A stretch of 64,000 nucleotides of DNA from Mugil cephalus. Its lineage: Eukaryota; Chordata; Actinopteri; Mugiliformes; Mugilidae. The position numbers and the translations under genes are program-made. How positions within the stretch are numbered: position 1 is the first letter of the stretch; the number at the start of each line of letters is the position of its first letter. Shown one piece after another: positions 22,777 through 36,481 of the stretch. The stretch covers positions 4,584,501-4,648,500 of the forward strand of contig NC_061770.1 in assembly GCF_022458985.1 (NCBI RefSeq), given 5' to 3'. Below the pieces are notes generated by a model. The model made no database searches and was not told the DNA's origin. It saw only the letters and a list, made by a program, of their open reading frames with translations.

Positions 22777-24425
22777 TTACAACAGTACATCAGATTTACC
22801 CATACGTCTGCCTGACAGATGCAAACATCAGTCCATGCTAAAAACAGAAAGCCTCTACATCTCTATGTACTGTGCCACTGCGTGTATATACAGCAGGTCA
22901 GCCATTTTGTCACTTCATTGTCAAAATGGTTCACATCTAAAATTCTATACATCCCCTTGTAGTTAATCAATTATTAAAAAGATAAGAAAAATAAAATAAA
23001 TAAAATAATGCTTCAATATTATCATAATCTGGTCGCTATATTCACACTTACATCAGTTCTTATTATTTGTTATTATTTAAGATTGAGTAATGAAAGTATC
23101 TTGACTCCAAGTTTATGTTATTTCAGGCTTCACGCTGCATTCACTCATACACTGTTGCATGTTTGGTCAATAGAGGAAAAAATGTAAGAAATTAGGGTTG
23201 TGGTGTGGCATGTCAATGGTCACATGTCTAAAAGTACAAAACTAATCAAGTACAGAGTGAAAATGGAGTATGCAGGTTTCAGAAAAACACATTAAAAGGC
23301 CCTTAAAGGTATTTTAATCCTACACTGGACCAAAAGTCCAAATTAAAACTTTAACAAAAAACAACCAGGAATGAAAACCAGACAACATCAAACTGTGAAT
23401 GGAATTCAAAGTCCTCAGTAAATCAGACAGGGCACATATTGTAACCACTTTGTTCTGTAGAGATGTATAAAAGAGTTGTGGTATTAAGTGGCAAAGATGA
23501 TCAATAACTGGATTTAACTCCATTTCATTTTTTTTTTCTTGGGGCCTAAAACTGTGAACCTGCAAATTCTCTGAAACCTTTTGATATGAAATCTAAGAGT
23601 TGAGGTTAGCAGTGAAAAAAGACTTCATTTGCATTTACTGCACTCTCTCATGATATGTATAAATACATACTGAGTGTGTACTTCATTAAGAAATCAAAAT
23701 ACAGTGAATAAATTAGCGTGTTTGGTTCAGTGTAGGTTTTTTTGTTTACGAAAATGAAACTACTGACACAAACAACGACGATGTTTCTGATGCACCTGTG
23801 TTTTCTTATTACTGGACTGCTAGTTGTCTCTGACAAATACAGAACTACTAGTATTGTTTTAGTAAAATTATATCATAACTAGTCTGATTGTTGTAAACTG
23901 CCGTCCATTTGCTACGATGATTGCATTTTCTACAATGAACGATCAGGACTTTGGATATCAATGTCCTCCCTTCATTAACGACATAAATAAGAAAAACAAA
24001 ACAAAAAAAGAGCAAATCTAGAGACAAGTGGAGGAAAAAGTGTTAAAATATCTGACCAACTCAAAGAAATACAGTGAAATCTAGACATACACTTTACACG
24101 ACATGTACAGCATTTTTAACTTTTCACAAAACAAATTGAACACTAGAAACAAAAAAGGGGGCTCAATCAGTGTGTAATGTATGTTTATATATACTGTATG
24201 TTTGTACTGTGTGTATGTTCTTCTGGGTGACAGCAAGTGGTCACTAAAATATGTTAACGTCTACCAATAACACTGTACTCTGCTTTAATGTGAACGAGGA
24301 AGCTGATTAATTCACATGTGATTGAGAAAGTGAATTGAGGTTGAACATGAAGGAAGAAAAAAGTAAAGGAAGAAGAGGAAGAGGAGAGAAGACGTCAGTA
24401 AACCCACAGCGGAGCAGCATTAATT

Positions 24426-24449
24426 AAAAAAAAAAAAAAAAAAAAAAAA
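24426..24449. repeat. Poly(A) run of 24
   Basis: Homopolymer within the presumed dnajc5 3' UTR; prone to sequencing error in length. Confidence 0.85.
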
Positions 24450-25996
24450 GATCTAATCACTGCCAAGAGTGATTATGTTTTCAATTAATAATGAGAGTAA
24501 CTGATGAAGAGAAGAGCGCCCTGTGAGAGCAGAGAAGCCCAGTTTATATAATAAAAGTTTAGGAGTATTATTTGTCTGACTGGCTGGTGCTGACTTCCAG
24601 CTTCCTGTTTGATCATGGCCATGCGTGCCAGAGCTGATTGAGATTCAGCCCCAGCAGCTGCAAGTTTTCCAGTGTTTCCACAAGGAAGGACAGATGAATC
24701 TCAAGGCATTTCTGTCCAGCCGAGAATGGTTTGTGATGAAAGGCTAACTGGGGAACATGACTACACTGATTTTGCACCATTTGATTGAAAAAAGAAAAGC
24801 AATGGAACCTGAAGCCAGAGCAGCAGCTGTTGAAGTGTGATCTGCCCCCTCCTATCCCAATGTTCATGAGGGTATTGAGGACAAATAAACACCTACACCC
24901 CAACCGGGCCTGTCAACTCCTCCCTGAACATGCAGACAGGATCTCTGACCTAGTTGTTTCCCAGCAAGCTAAAACTAGACAGTTTCCCATGCGCAGGTAG
25001 AAAAAATCCATGATTAATAAAATCCAGATGTTAGTTAACAAATTGTTGAATGACAGGTAAAAAGAGCTTTTCTCTCTCTCTGTATTTCCTCCTGATTAGC
25101 TTCAAGGACACTTAACGTCCAGATATGGTCCAAACAGCCATGTGTGCAGGAAGCTGTTTGTTTGTTGTCTGTTTAATGTGGTCACATACAGCAGCACGTA
25201 TGCTCACTGCATACATGTAGCAGAGCGTATCACATATTTGTGGCTGGGTGTGGACGGCCAGGGCAAACCACGGAAGATAAGAAAAGGCTGTTAAACGTAT
25301 GCGGGAAGCGTAAATTTTAGATTCATGCAAGACGAAAGCAAAAACAATCTCCTCTCCAACATTACGACAGATTCTTTAAATTGTGCTGGTTTTCTTGCTA
25401 AAAAGATTGAAAGTAATTGGCTGGGGATTGAATTTTCTATCTTACACCACAACGGCACATGACAAAAGCATTACTGTTAAGCTTTACGACTTATCTTAAG
25501 TGTGGTTGTTGCTCAGTGTGGTCACCTAGAATGTATACGCAATCTTGCTCAACAAACCCGTCACAACAATTTATAAACATAAAATTTTTTCAGTCATTTT
25601 TGACGTATTTTATCAGGCTGCATGTATGTAGATCCATATTGTCATGTATTTAATAAATGTGTCTCCAAGGTTGGACAGGGTCGTTTGTGTTTTGCTGGGA
25701 GAAGTTGATTTAGTCTCTTTCTCTCCCTTTCTCTCCTCATGTCTTCCTCACTCCTCCACCCCTCTTTAACCGCACCTCAACAACATTTGGCTGAGTGGTA
25801 GTAGTATTTGCTGGTGTGTGTGCGTGCGCGTGCATGTGTGTTTCTGCGTGTGGAGGAAGAAGGAAACCGACGATAAAGTGTTAAAAGTGTGTGCAGAATA
25901 TGCATCCGTCCTGTGATTATGGTGGAGCCAGTTGTGTGTGTTGGCGGCTGATAATGTAGCAGTGATGAAGTGTGACGTGTGTCATTGTGTGTGTGT

Positions 25997-27928
25997 TTAG
26001 TATGTGTCGGTCTTGTAGCTTTGGTGGGCATCAGAGGTGAGCTGGGTGGTTTCTGTGGCTGAAGACGGCTGCATCACGATGGGCTCACCGCCATCTGGGG
26101 ACAACACACACGCACCCACATATGAAATCAACAAGACAATGAAACTATAAAAGACAAAAAAGTCATGATCGTGGACATGAACCTTAATTGTTTGTGTGAT
26201 TCTGTGATAATATCACAGAAAGACAGTCTGTTTTTTTTTTTTTAACCTCTCCTCCTCACCTCTCTCGTCAGCGGTCATCTGGGCCTCGAGGTCCTCGGGG
26301 GAGACGTAGAACTCGGGCTCTTGGTCCATGGGCGGCCGAGGTTTACATTTTCCGCAGCAGCAGTTACAGCAGCAACATAGGCAACAGCAGAAATAACAGC
26401 CCGTGGCCAGGCAGCAGAACACGAACAGGCCCTGTGGGACGAAGACGAAGAGGAGAGAGATTTACAACTGACTGACAAAGCTGAGCAGCTGCAAATAAAC
26501 AAAACAAAACAAAAAAAAAAAAACAAGGAAGATTTTTTTTTTGTATATACATGATAAAGTGAACATTAAGTGAACAAATCAAAGACAGTGGATGTATTTT
26601 TTTTTGACACAGATCATATTTTCCTGTGCCATTTATTCCTATTTACTTTTTCAACAATTCAGTCTGATTGTAGATTGAATTGTGATTCATTGATATATGT
26701 AGGTGATGTTAATCACAGCTGTTTGAATTTTGAAAACTTTTGAATTTTCCCTTTGGTGGCTCAGTATAGATAGACATCATTTGACACAGAAATAATCACT
26801 GGAGCTACTAAAATAAAATAAACTGTTAAATATAGTCGTATCTTTCAGTTGAAATACACAAATATAATATATAAACAATGCACTACAAAGTTAGCACTGA
26901 CATCTAAAGAACACGACACCATTATTCATGCCCACATCATGTGAAACAACCATCCCTGATTACATTTCATTTGTAAAACTGCAAACACAGTTTCATTTTA
27001 AAACCTTTGTCCCAAACCTCTTCCTTGAATCAAAGACAAAGGCAGAAGCTGCTTTGTAGGACATGCATTAGCCTCACAAAGTGCTTCACTGTGTCCCAAC
27101 GTACCTTCGCCCACCAGCTGGACAGAACAAAGTAGGTGTTGACATTTTCCTCTCCGAACTGTTCCGCCACATAGAGGCCCAGCGAGCCATATTTGTCGTA
27201 GATGTTCTTTTTAGTGGCGTCGACCAGGATGGAGTGGGCGTTGTTGATTTCCTTGAACTTTTCGGCTGCATCTGGATTGTCTGGGTTTTTATCTGGGTGA
27301 AACTTCAGTGCCAATTTCCTGTAAAGAGAAACAGAGAATGGAGGACTCAGCTCAGTGGGGGCTACTGCTCTTTTTGTCACTCTTCCGAAGCAGAACAACA
27401 ATGACTTATAATTAATTTCTTAATAATTAACATGCATCTCACAAAGTACGGAGGCTGTAGGTAGTGACTGTGTGCAGACTTTGAGCTAAGACAATTTTGT
27501 CAAACTATTTCATGACCCAGGACAGATTTTCATTCTCGATGATTTCAGTATTGAACCACTGCACAGACAAGGCTGAATACTGAACATTTAGAAACATGGA
27601 GCTGTGGCTGTTACTGTTAAAAACAGTGAGGAAGTAAAAAATAAAATCAGTAAACGTGGTGATCAGGAAGACATCACTAAACAATCACTGCCACTCACCT
27701 GTTTATTTCAGGATACATTTTAACACTTAAAGGAACATGTTGCAGGACTCTGACGCCCTCTAGTGGGTCACAAATTAAAACATTCCTATGCTCTCCTGTT
27801 TGTGTGTGAATCAACACATACCTGTAACACTTCTTGATGTCCTCTGTTGTGGCATTCTTGTCGACTCCCAGGACAGCATACAGTGATTCCCCTGATGTGG
27901 AGAGAGCCCTCTGTCTCTGATGGTCCAT
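25997..27928 (-). CDS. dnajc5: Cysteine string protein alpha (DNAJ/HSP40 co-chaperone)
   Basis: Four coding exons join in phase: 27928-27822, 27318-27105, 26431-26260 and 26094-25997, giving 196 aa (human 198). The J domain begins [20 protein letters not shown]; the HPD triad falls at residues 43-45 ([19 protein letters not shown]). The linker is followed by the cysteine string at 113-136 with 14 Cys, then a conserved [12 protein letters not shown] segment and a [11 protein letters not shown] tail. Family role: palmitoylated synaptic-vesicle co-chaperone of Hsc70 that maintains SNAP-25 and other presynaptic clients. The acceptor at 27996 suggests the coding start exon carries ~67 bases of 5' UTR. 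It lies between a MuRF gene and adrm1. Full cysteine string and DNAJC5 neighbours argue against the DNAJC5B and DNAJC5G paralogues. Confidence 0.95.
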
Positions 27929-30900
27929 GGCCTCTGTCTCTCTCTTTCTCTTTGTTCCTTCTCTTACTAGCTCCCTCGCTCACTCAGCCTCTCACCTGTC
28001 AGATAAAAATAGATTAGTCGCAACAATTCTCACCTCAAAGCCCTTTTCACTTTCCTTCTTCCACATATTCTCTCTTATACCATTTTGCCGTGTCATTTAG
28101 AGTGGGAATTAAATAACCTGATGAAGACAATGTATTCTACATGTTTTGGATTTTTTCATTCTATTTTATTTAGTTTCCTTTGTGTTGGTAATTAGTCAAT
28201 GAATCAATTGTTTAATCCACAAGATGTCATATAAACTGTGGGAAACCAAACCCTGGCATGAAACAGAATAACAATAAAATACAAGGTTCACATCGGAGAA
28301 ACTGCAACCAGACAATGAGGCTTCTTTACTTGATAAATGTCACGTTCAGTATCTCAGCCCTAGTTTCAATTAATCTTAAACAAATTGCCCTCCAGTTCCC
28401 AAATGCCACCTCAGACCTGTCACCTTTCAGACTCAGTGTGCCCACTCAATCCATTAAGCCTTCCTGGTGCTGACAGAATTATACTAAGACAGTTTCTTCT
28501 CTGGCTTTTAGAGGCTTAGATCGGAACAAAACCGGAGCTGGGCTGGAATCTGAGGAAACTCTGAGAACACAAACAGCTTTGATCAGGGGGGTTTACACAG
28601 GATTTTCAAGTAAATAAAATCAGAGCACATTTGGAAGGAATGATTAAGACCAAATGGACGGCTCCCTCCACCTCGTTACGCTGACTGTAATGCTGCATTC
28701 ACGGCCAGATGGTGACTGGCTTCCTCGTTAACGTGGCGTTGCGGGGTTTAAGGATCAGCAGAGGAAGAGAAAGCAATAAATAAGTTGAATCGGGGTAAGC
28801 CAAGTTCAAGTCACTCAACCTGCCCAGCAAGTGCATAAGGGAGAGTTTTTTTAACCTGTGGACTGAATACAGCGCAAGTCAACTGTCTGCAGCTACGGTG
28901 TCTAAACATGGGAGTCAGAAGTAAAGGGAGAGGCTTTTAGTTGAGACATTCAACTAAAAAAAATGCTCTCAATCCAAACAAGTTCTTCCACAATAGACAT
29001 AAATGACAAATCACGAACCTCGAGGCACGTTTGAGGGTTCTATATAGGTCAGCTGACCTAAATGATTATTTGTGTGTAGCTTTTGAAGAGTACGGAGGGA
29101 CTATTTTGAGAAACAGTATTGTTCGTAGGGAGGGAGCTGTAGAAAGTAAGTTATAAAAATGTTTTCCTTCATCTGCAATTTCACCATGGCAACGAGGCCA
29201 CACTGCATTACAATTATGTTTGCATTACTTGTCTTGTTTAGGTGTGAAAGATCCTAGCAGACTTAGAGATGCTGCTGTAGATTAGTCCATCCAGTGGAGA
29301 TACAATGAAAAACAAGACAATGTCCACCTGCTGCCAGTTTATGTGCAGCAGGAATGTATTTTATCATTAAGCCACTGAGCTACTGTGACCAAACCATTTC
29401 CTTCGTGTATCAATACAGTTCGTCTAATTCTAAGGACTCATGGTAAGCTAAGTCAACAAGAGCACACAGTCAACCTGCAAACACAGCACACCCTTTTGAA
29501 ACAGTAACAACAGTTGCTCCAACGAACCAGCTCCAGGCAGGAAGTGAGTTGATAATAAGCCAGGTGAAGCAGTGGACCATATTCTCCCGAAGGACGTCCA
29601 CTCCCTGACCTTTGAAGTGCACTAACTGAGCCTCGACGTTGACTGATGTGACCCTGTCAGACAGCAGGTGTAGGGGGGTTAGCAGGCTTAGAGACCACAG
29701 TAAGCCAGTCCAGCTCCACAGACATGCTTTAATTAACAAGAAAATAAGCTGCATGCTGTCTTCACAGCAGATCTGCACTTCTCTCTCCTCCAGTGATGAA
29801 TTATCACACTGCGCTTCACAGACACAGACAGTCCTAATTCCTACTATACACACCTCCAAAGAGGAAATACATCAAAGCAATGCGCACTGACTTTACTCAT
29901 AGGTGTTGGAAATTAATATTTTATATTAAGAAGTAAAATGTAAAATAAATGATCCAATATTTTTAATTTCAGGTGAGATATCTGGCCGAGTTCTTAAATC
30001 CATGTTTTACAAAAAGGGTTGAATGTTATATTAGCACTCTGACCAATCTTATCCATCATCTACCCATCGTATTCTGATTTACAAAGTCCTGGTTTGATTC
30101 AGTATCAATTCAGTTTTAGTTTTTTAAAATTTGGCTTAGTCATTAAAGAGATTTTAACAAAGCTGATGTTTCGGCATTTGTGGTATTTCCTCAATATTTT
30201 CCCTCCATCTTGTATATGTCTTCCCTTTTGTGGCGATACCCAGCCCTAGTGACCAGCACACATCACACAGTGTTTTTTGTGGCGTTGTGAATGGGTGCAC
30301 ACAAATAAAGGGACTTGTAGCAAAGTGGCAACAGTGGACTGAGACGGGGGAAAAAAACATGCAAAGTGAATAGGTACCAAGTTTGACTAATCTTGACTTT
30401 GAGGAGACGTGACTAAGGCGAGAACCAATCGTAGCGACAGATACAACTGACATATGACACCGAGTTCCCCATATGTTTACTGTGGTCAGTCCACACTTCA
30501 CAACTTTGGTTCCTTCTACCAAATTGATCCTGCTGAAAGCAGAGCTGAAGTAGTGGTGACGGCAAGACGAGCTAGAACCGTTAATATTTTTATGTTCTAC
30601 GTGTTTCACTTGGAAACATGTGGTGGGGAATTTACCAGCAGCTGTCAGCTACAGAAACATGTGGGACAAGTAAACGGCTTTTCTATGTGAAGGGGGCTGA
30701 AGACATTGGCGTTTTTGTGAAGGGCATAGAGCATTTCCTAATCACTTCCTACGTGTATTTGGCATTCCAGTTGTGTAATTTCATTACCTTTTACCTGATG
30801 TTGGGGTGAAATGAAATGAAAAGTTTAACTGAGGCAGTGAACAGGAGGAGGTTAACTTTAGCAGACTGTCGCTGGATAATCTTAAACAGAGGATGAGAGG

Positions 30901-31624
30901 AAGGCATTTTATGGATTATGACTGAGCATGAAGAGACATTAGTCATGCACGAAGGTGGCATATTGTGTAGGGAATATAACGATGACAAAAAATGGGGCCT
31001 CTATGGCACCAGATGGCTGTTATTGCCATGGCAACCCTCCGATGCCTCAACAACATGTCTGACAACACAACGATTTAACGCCTCACTAAATCCCGCCCAC
31101 TACTGTGCACTGGATTAGCCACTCGCAACACACATTCACACCACCTGACTGGGATTAGCCAATGAGGGCGATTCATCAGTACTCCAGGGATTATCAACAC
31201 ACTGTGAGGCTGTGCTATGTATGTATGTGTGTTTGTGTGTAGTGAATAATAACATCCAACCACCAACAGCACAAAGCTAAACTAAAGACTCTTTCCTGAG
31301 CTAAGTGGCCAATGAGATTTTGTCTTGGTGAGTGATCTAAAAGAACAAACGGACCGGAAGGAACTAATGAGTGTGACAGCATATGGGCCTTAACGTGTCA
31401 CACGTTATGTCTCACACTCATTTACTTTACTGAATTGTATCCATAAGGGGATTTTCATCAAGAACCATCAGAAAGTTATCATTCTGCAACATGAGATATT
31501 GCTGCATTTGGACACTAGCACTCCACTAATAATCTGAATAAAAGACAGAGTAAGACAGAGTAAACATGCCTGCTGTGTGGTCCTTCACTCTCCTTCCAGC
31601 CCCGGGTCAACTCACTTTCACAGT

Positions 31625-31715
31625 AAACACAGTGAGACCGACAAAAATGTGGATCATCAAATCAAATCGAAGGACAACTAGACTTGACAATGATCCATAC
31701 GAGCTAATAAAGAAC
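31625..31715 (+). repeat. Dispersed fragment sharing a LDNDPYEL open frame with 44731-44836
   Basis: Both copies contain AAAATGTGGAT, GACAATGATCCATACGA and a common frame ending LDNDPYEL. They look like pieces of one protein-coding mobile element, but the family was not identified. Confidence 0.45.
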
Positions 31716-33476
31716 AAATGGTCCATCAAGAAAAAACTGCTACATCTGTTGTATTTCGGCCATATCCACACGTAGCAGAATGATCTTTTTACCTCTGGTT
31801 TTCCTTGGCATCGTTTCAAGAACTTGGTAAATATCGATCCATTGTAAAACTGCATCTAGTGGCAGAAAGGCTGTAGTACATATCCCAGGCCTATGTGTGG
31901 CGCTGTTTATGATACAGAAAGAAGAAGCAGAGCATGCACATCCACCCTGCACGCCGTACTCAAACATGCAGTGTATAGATACGTACAGTAACAGTATATA
32001 TTGCCCTAGCCACCCAACAAGGGTCAATATCTGATGTAGTCTACTAATTACGCAATCTATAAAACATAAGCATTTAGTTTCAAAGTTGTGCTGCACCCAC
32101 TGATACAACAGTGAACGATAACGCATGTTGTGTACCTAAAAATAACCAAAGAAAAGGAAAAGACATAGTGCCACTGATGGTCCAGTCCTTTCTCTTGAAG
32201 ACTGTTTGCTTTGTACCGATTAGGCGACAGTTTGAATTTCATGTCTACAAAGTTGTGTTGAGTCACTTCCTGTTGTGGTCTCATGATTATTCTGAAAATC
32301 AGGAGTCAAAAAACGTCTTATGTCTCTGTGACATTCACGACTTCTGTATATAAACCAAATGTCAAAGCAATCAAGTCTGAACAGGATTTGGTTTAATACT
32401 TTTTGAGGAATGATAGTGATATTATTCAATTATTCAAGTTATCATGGCCGATTACTGACATGATCTCACGAGGGAAGCAGATGTACCCAAAGCAGACTCT
32501 GACGCAACCACTTAGTTCATTATACTTTGTGGTGAAAAGCTGTTTTAATGTCTGTCAGCTACCCTTTACTGTTCCTTGGTAACCCCATTATCTTCTCTCG
32601 TTGGTTGGTTACCATGAAAGCACTGACATGTCATCCAGATTTTAAGTCTGAAATAGCCAATATGTCTTATAGTAATTTGCTGAGTCTACGAGTGTTGCAG
32701 GTGGTTTAGGAGCGGATGCGTAAAGCCCTCACAGCATCAGATGATCCGACTCAACCTCGGTTCGTGTAAACAGTTTAACAGTTCAGCATCAACTTGAATT
32801 CCTCGTAACTCCAGTTACTAGAAACATGATTTAGTCACCCAAATGCTTGACCAATCAAACTACAGTACTTCAGTTAAACAAGCAAAACCTGACAGGATAA
32901 GTGTCTGACTTTTTGTCTTTCTTTAACCTCTATTTATTCAGGGAAGGTTCACTGAACACCCAGGTTATTTCCCAGCAACGCCCATACACATTGTCCAGTA
33001 CAACAAAGTATTTTCCACCATAGATGGACTACATATTGTTTAATTGTTTACTATGATTTGGTTGTTGACATTAAAGCTAAGCCATGATTATATCATTTGA
33101 ATGTGAATCTGTGTAGTTACCTCTGTAGAACAGTGGTGGGTGACCTGCTGTGAAAAACTAGGAAACAGAAAATTCCAAGCTTGTGTACACAAACTGCTGA
33201 GATGACACAAAAATGATTTTTAAAAACACATGACGCTCAGTTATTCTAGACCAGGGCTGGGCAATTCATTTCTACAGCCGAACCAACGACAACTTCAACT
33301 TAATTCTGCTCAATTTTCTCCCATTGTAAAAAGCAGTAAATTATATATTTTGATAAGCTGCTACTGGAAACCAGAAGTATAAGAATATTCTGTAAATTTT
33401 TATTTAAATTTATGAAATTGGTGTAGGTTGAAGAAGAAAATAAAAAACAATCGATCTGTAGTTTTGGATATGACGC

Positions 33477-34092
33477 TAGGGCTGAACGATATGGGCAAAA
33501 TTTTGTATCTCAATATTCATGCCAGATATCTCGACGATAGAATATGACCACGGGTTCGGTGAAAACCAAGCATTTTTCAGAAAAATAAAAACATCATAAA
33601 ACAAAGAAATGTGGAAAGTGCAATTTTATTTTTCAGAACTCACTGCCAGTCACCAACATTAACATAAATTTTGAATAAATAAATTACATACATGCATTAC
33701 GTGAGACGTGTTGTGTCAGGTGGTGAAACAGTTTGTTGTGCTACTTTGCTTTGTTGCAATTTTTGCTAAGCACGACCTGCACAACGCCTCACTCCGGTTA
33801 ACATCGTCCTTTTTGAATCCAAAATACCTCCAAATAATGGAGGATGATTTATGTTTTGACACCAAGTCAGATCCTGCACCGTCACCGGCCGCATTATGTT
33901 CCGCACTCGTTTTCTTTCTTTTTAATTTCCCCACTGTGCCACTGTGTAAAAATGGTGTTTGTTGTGACCGCCAGACCTGTACATGCAGGGCGAGCGCGGG
34001 GAGGGGAAATCTATATCGTCGCTTTTTGATATTAATATCTTGAATGTTCATATCTAGAAATAGATACGATAACGATATATCGTTCAGCCCTA
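33477..34092 (-). mobile_element. hAT-type deleted element with a BED zinc-finger remnant
   Basis: Ends are TAGGGCTGAACGATAT and ATATCGTTCAGCCCTA, perfect inverted repeats. The 8-base flanks TATGACGC and TATGATGC differ by one base and fit a hAT target-site duplication. On the minus strand an open frame encodes SSIIWRYFGFKKDD, ALCRSCLAKIATKQSSTTN, the BED zinc-finger pattern (W-x-YFGF, C-x2-C, ATK..STTN) of ZBED1-like hAT transposases. The frame then stops before the His ligands. No catalytic domain remains, so the element is non-autonomous. Confidence 0.8.
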
Positions 34093-34527
34093 TATGATGC
34101 ATTAGAGTATTGGAAACTTTGTCCTCTTTGGAAAGCTTAGGAGGACCAAGGAGGGACCATGTAGCTATATGAATTATTTTCTGTATCTCAATAGATCTAA
34201 ACAAAGGCTTAGGTAAAATAGATAAACTGTCTCAATCATCCTTTTTGAAGAATAACGAATGCAGATTCTAACAGCCATGACGTATTACGTACGTCATTGT
34301 TTTTCAAAATAAAAGCAACATAGTTGTATTGCATGCACAGGATAAATACTTGTTCATTTGTGTTTATGACTGATATACCATGGGCCAGATAGGGATGACC
34401 AATACACAATTCACCAGATACTGTCTGTGTGCTGCGCCAGAATGAAATACAGAAAGTGCAAATGAATGTAAATTATGCAGGAAGTGCATTCAACTTGATT
34501 CCACTGTGCTGATGCTTGCACACGCAT

Positions 34528-34528
<1 letters not shown>

Positions 34529-34562
<34 letters not shown>
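34529..34562. repeat. (CA)n microsatellite
   Basis: About 17 uninterrupted CA units. Confidence 0.9.
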
Positions 34563-34563
<1 letters not shown>

Positions 34564-34983
34564 CACTGTAGTGATTTAACATTTTAAATACAACATAACT
34601 ATACACAAAGTGCAGCGACATATGGACATTACTGCAAAATATGAACATAAGCAGATCCAAGTTCCAAAATCAAACCTGTGAATACGACAATTACACACAC
34701 CTTTCAGTGAAATGAACATCTGTCTGCAGCACAAAACACAACACGGCTCTCCAGACACGGCGCGCGCACACACACACAGTAAATCTCTTACTTTGCAGAT
34801 AACCAACAGGCCATTTTGTTCTCAAAATGTGCCTGGTTAACAAACAGACACTACAACTACCAGCAGTAGGCTGATGCAGGTTGAGCAATACCTGCAATAG
34901 GTTTTATTCAAATGGACATTTTTATGCAACCTTAATTCAAGTGTCTGATGAATTATGAATGTGCCTTCTTTCCATTAAGTTAT

Positions 34984-35170
34984 TACACCAATCAGGCATA
35001 ACAAATATGGCCAGTGACAGGAGACGTAAATAACACGGACCATCTTGTGACAATGCAGTGTTCTGCTGGAAAACTTTTGGACCTGTCATTCATGTAGATG
35101 TTACTTAGACATGCACCACCCACCTAGACCAGACCAGACCACACACCTCATAGCAATGACACTCCTTGAT
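34984..35170 (-). repeat. Dispersed repeat copy C, inverted, right half only
   Basis: Begins CACCAATCAGGCATAACA and then runs as the inverse complement of the right half of copies A and B (CATGTAGATGTTACTTAGACA, GCAATGACACTCCTTGAT). It ends abruptly, so it is 5'-truncated relative to copy B. Confidence 0.6.
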
Positions 35171-36462
35171 ACTGAATGTCCAATGTTGGTTTTGTAAGTA
35201 GGCACAGATGCAATAAAATGTAATTGCAAGGTAGATATTTTCAATATTCGACCTTGGCCTAGTCCCACCTGGAAGAAACTGAGGTGCAGCACATCCAGCC
35301 CATAAATAGACTCCTGCTGGACGTGCCGACACACAGAACAGTACAGACTAAATACCGATCCTCCATGAAAGATGGGCCGGGGAAACATTTGGGTTTGAAA
35401 GTGAACTCCCTAACATCCTCACTGTTCACTGTGAAACGCTGCTGTCTTTTCCAGTTCAGTTTGAGGAGCTCATCAGGGAAGTGCACTTCTCTCAGGTCCA
35501 ATTCTTGCTTTAACTCTCCAATAGAGAAACAGACAAGGATCAAGGCACAAACAAACACAGGAACATAAATGATCTGAAGGCAAAACACCGACATTCATCG
35601 GTTTATATGTTCATTTTGCTTCCCAGCTGATGAAGATGCACCAGTTGTTTCATTTCAAACATGTACTGAAGCTTTCTCTTTCACTGTATTCACATTCGTC
35701 TTTCACTTCTCCTCCGTCACTCCTATTATCCTCACACTCACCGTGTCTCCCTTCCTGTTCTCCATCTTTGTCATCGCTTCCTCATTAACCTGTGACACGT
35801 CTTCTCCTCTCCTTCCTCATTCTCACATTGTATTTTTCTGTCTTCTCCAATCCTGCTCTTGCCACATTCGTACCACTCTTCACTGCTTTCCATTGCCCCT
35901 CTTTTCGCTCGGCTCTGCCACCACCACATTATGGCCACTTTCATCTTTCAATCTCATACACCATCTTCTCTCCAAGCGCCATTTCAACATCTGCTTGCCT
36001 GTCTCCTTCTTTTCAGCCCTACTTGCCATCTGGGGGTGATTAAAAACCCCCTTAAAGCATAAAAGATTTGTTTTGCTTTTTTCTTAAAGTAAAAGGACAG
36101 AAATGTTTGATGTAATTTTATCAAAACCCTATATTGTTGTCACACATCCTCTTCAGCTCATCTTTCATTGTTCTCCTTCTTCTAGAAATGAAATGAAATG
36201 ACGTGTAGCTTTGAGACCAAGACCAAGAAATGTGTTCACTCTGACAAAAACCTAAAGATCAAGCCACAACTACCATGTGAGGACTAAAAACACTTAGAGG
36301 GAGGGTAACTACAAGTTAGGAGAATTAGACTATGAATGTATACAACATGTTTGACCATTTTATGCAAATGAAGCTTCAAAGTGAAAAAAAAAAACCCCTC
36401 TTGATTACAGAGTGTGTTTGACTCACTATTCATTCATTGAGGTCAGGTTACAAACATAGACA

Positions 36463-36481
36463 CACACACACACACACACAC
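36463..36481. repeat. (CA)n microsatellite
   Basis: Short CA run, about nine units. Confidence 0.8.

Larger units (their letters stand above)
22680..25996 (-). other. Probable long 3' UTR of dnajc5
   Basis: No exon follows the dnajc5 stop. AATAAA occurs on the minus strand at 22776-22771, about 3.2 kb downstream. That would give a long 3' UTR like that of mammalian DNAJC5. The stretch includes a 24-base poly(A) run (24426-24449). The extent is inferred, not shown. Confidence 0.35.

Noticed and set aside
30154-30609. 151-codon minus-strand open frame in the dnajc5 intron
   Set aside because: No recognisable motif, odd composition and no neighbouring exons.
35259-35594. 111-codon minus-strand frame with a hydrophobic start
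   Set aside because: Signal-like start and charged middle drew attention, but no homologous family was recognised and its end runs into ordinary intron sequence near the copy C repeat.
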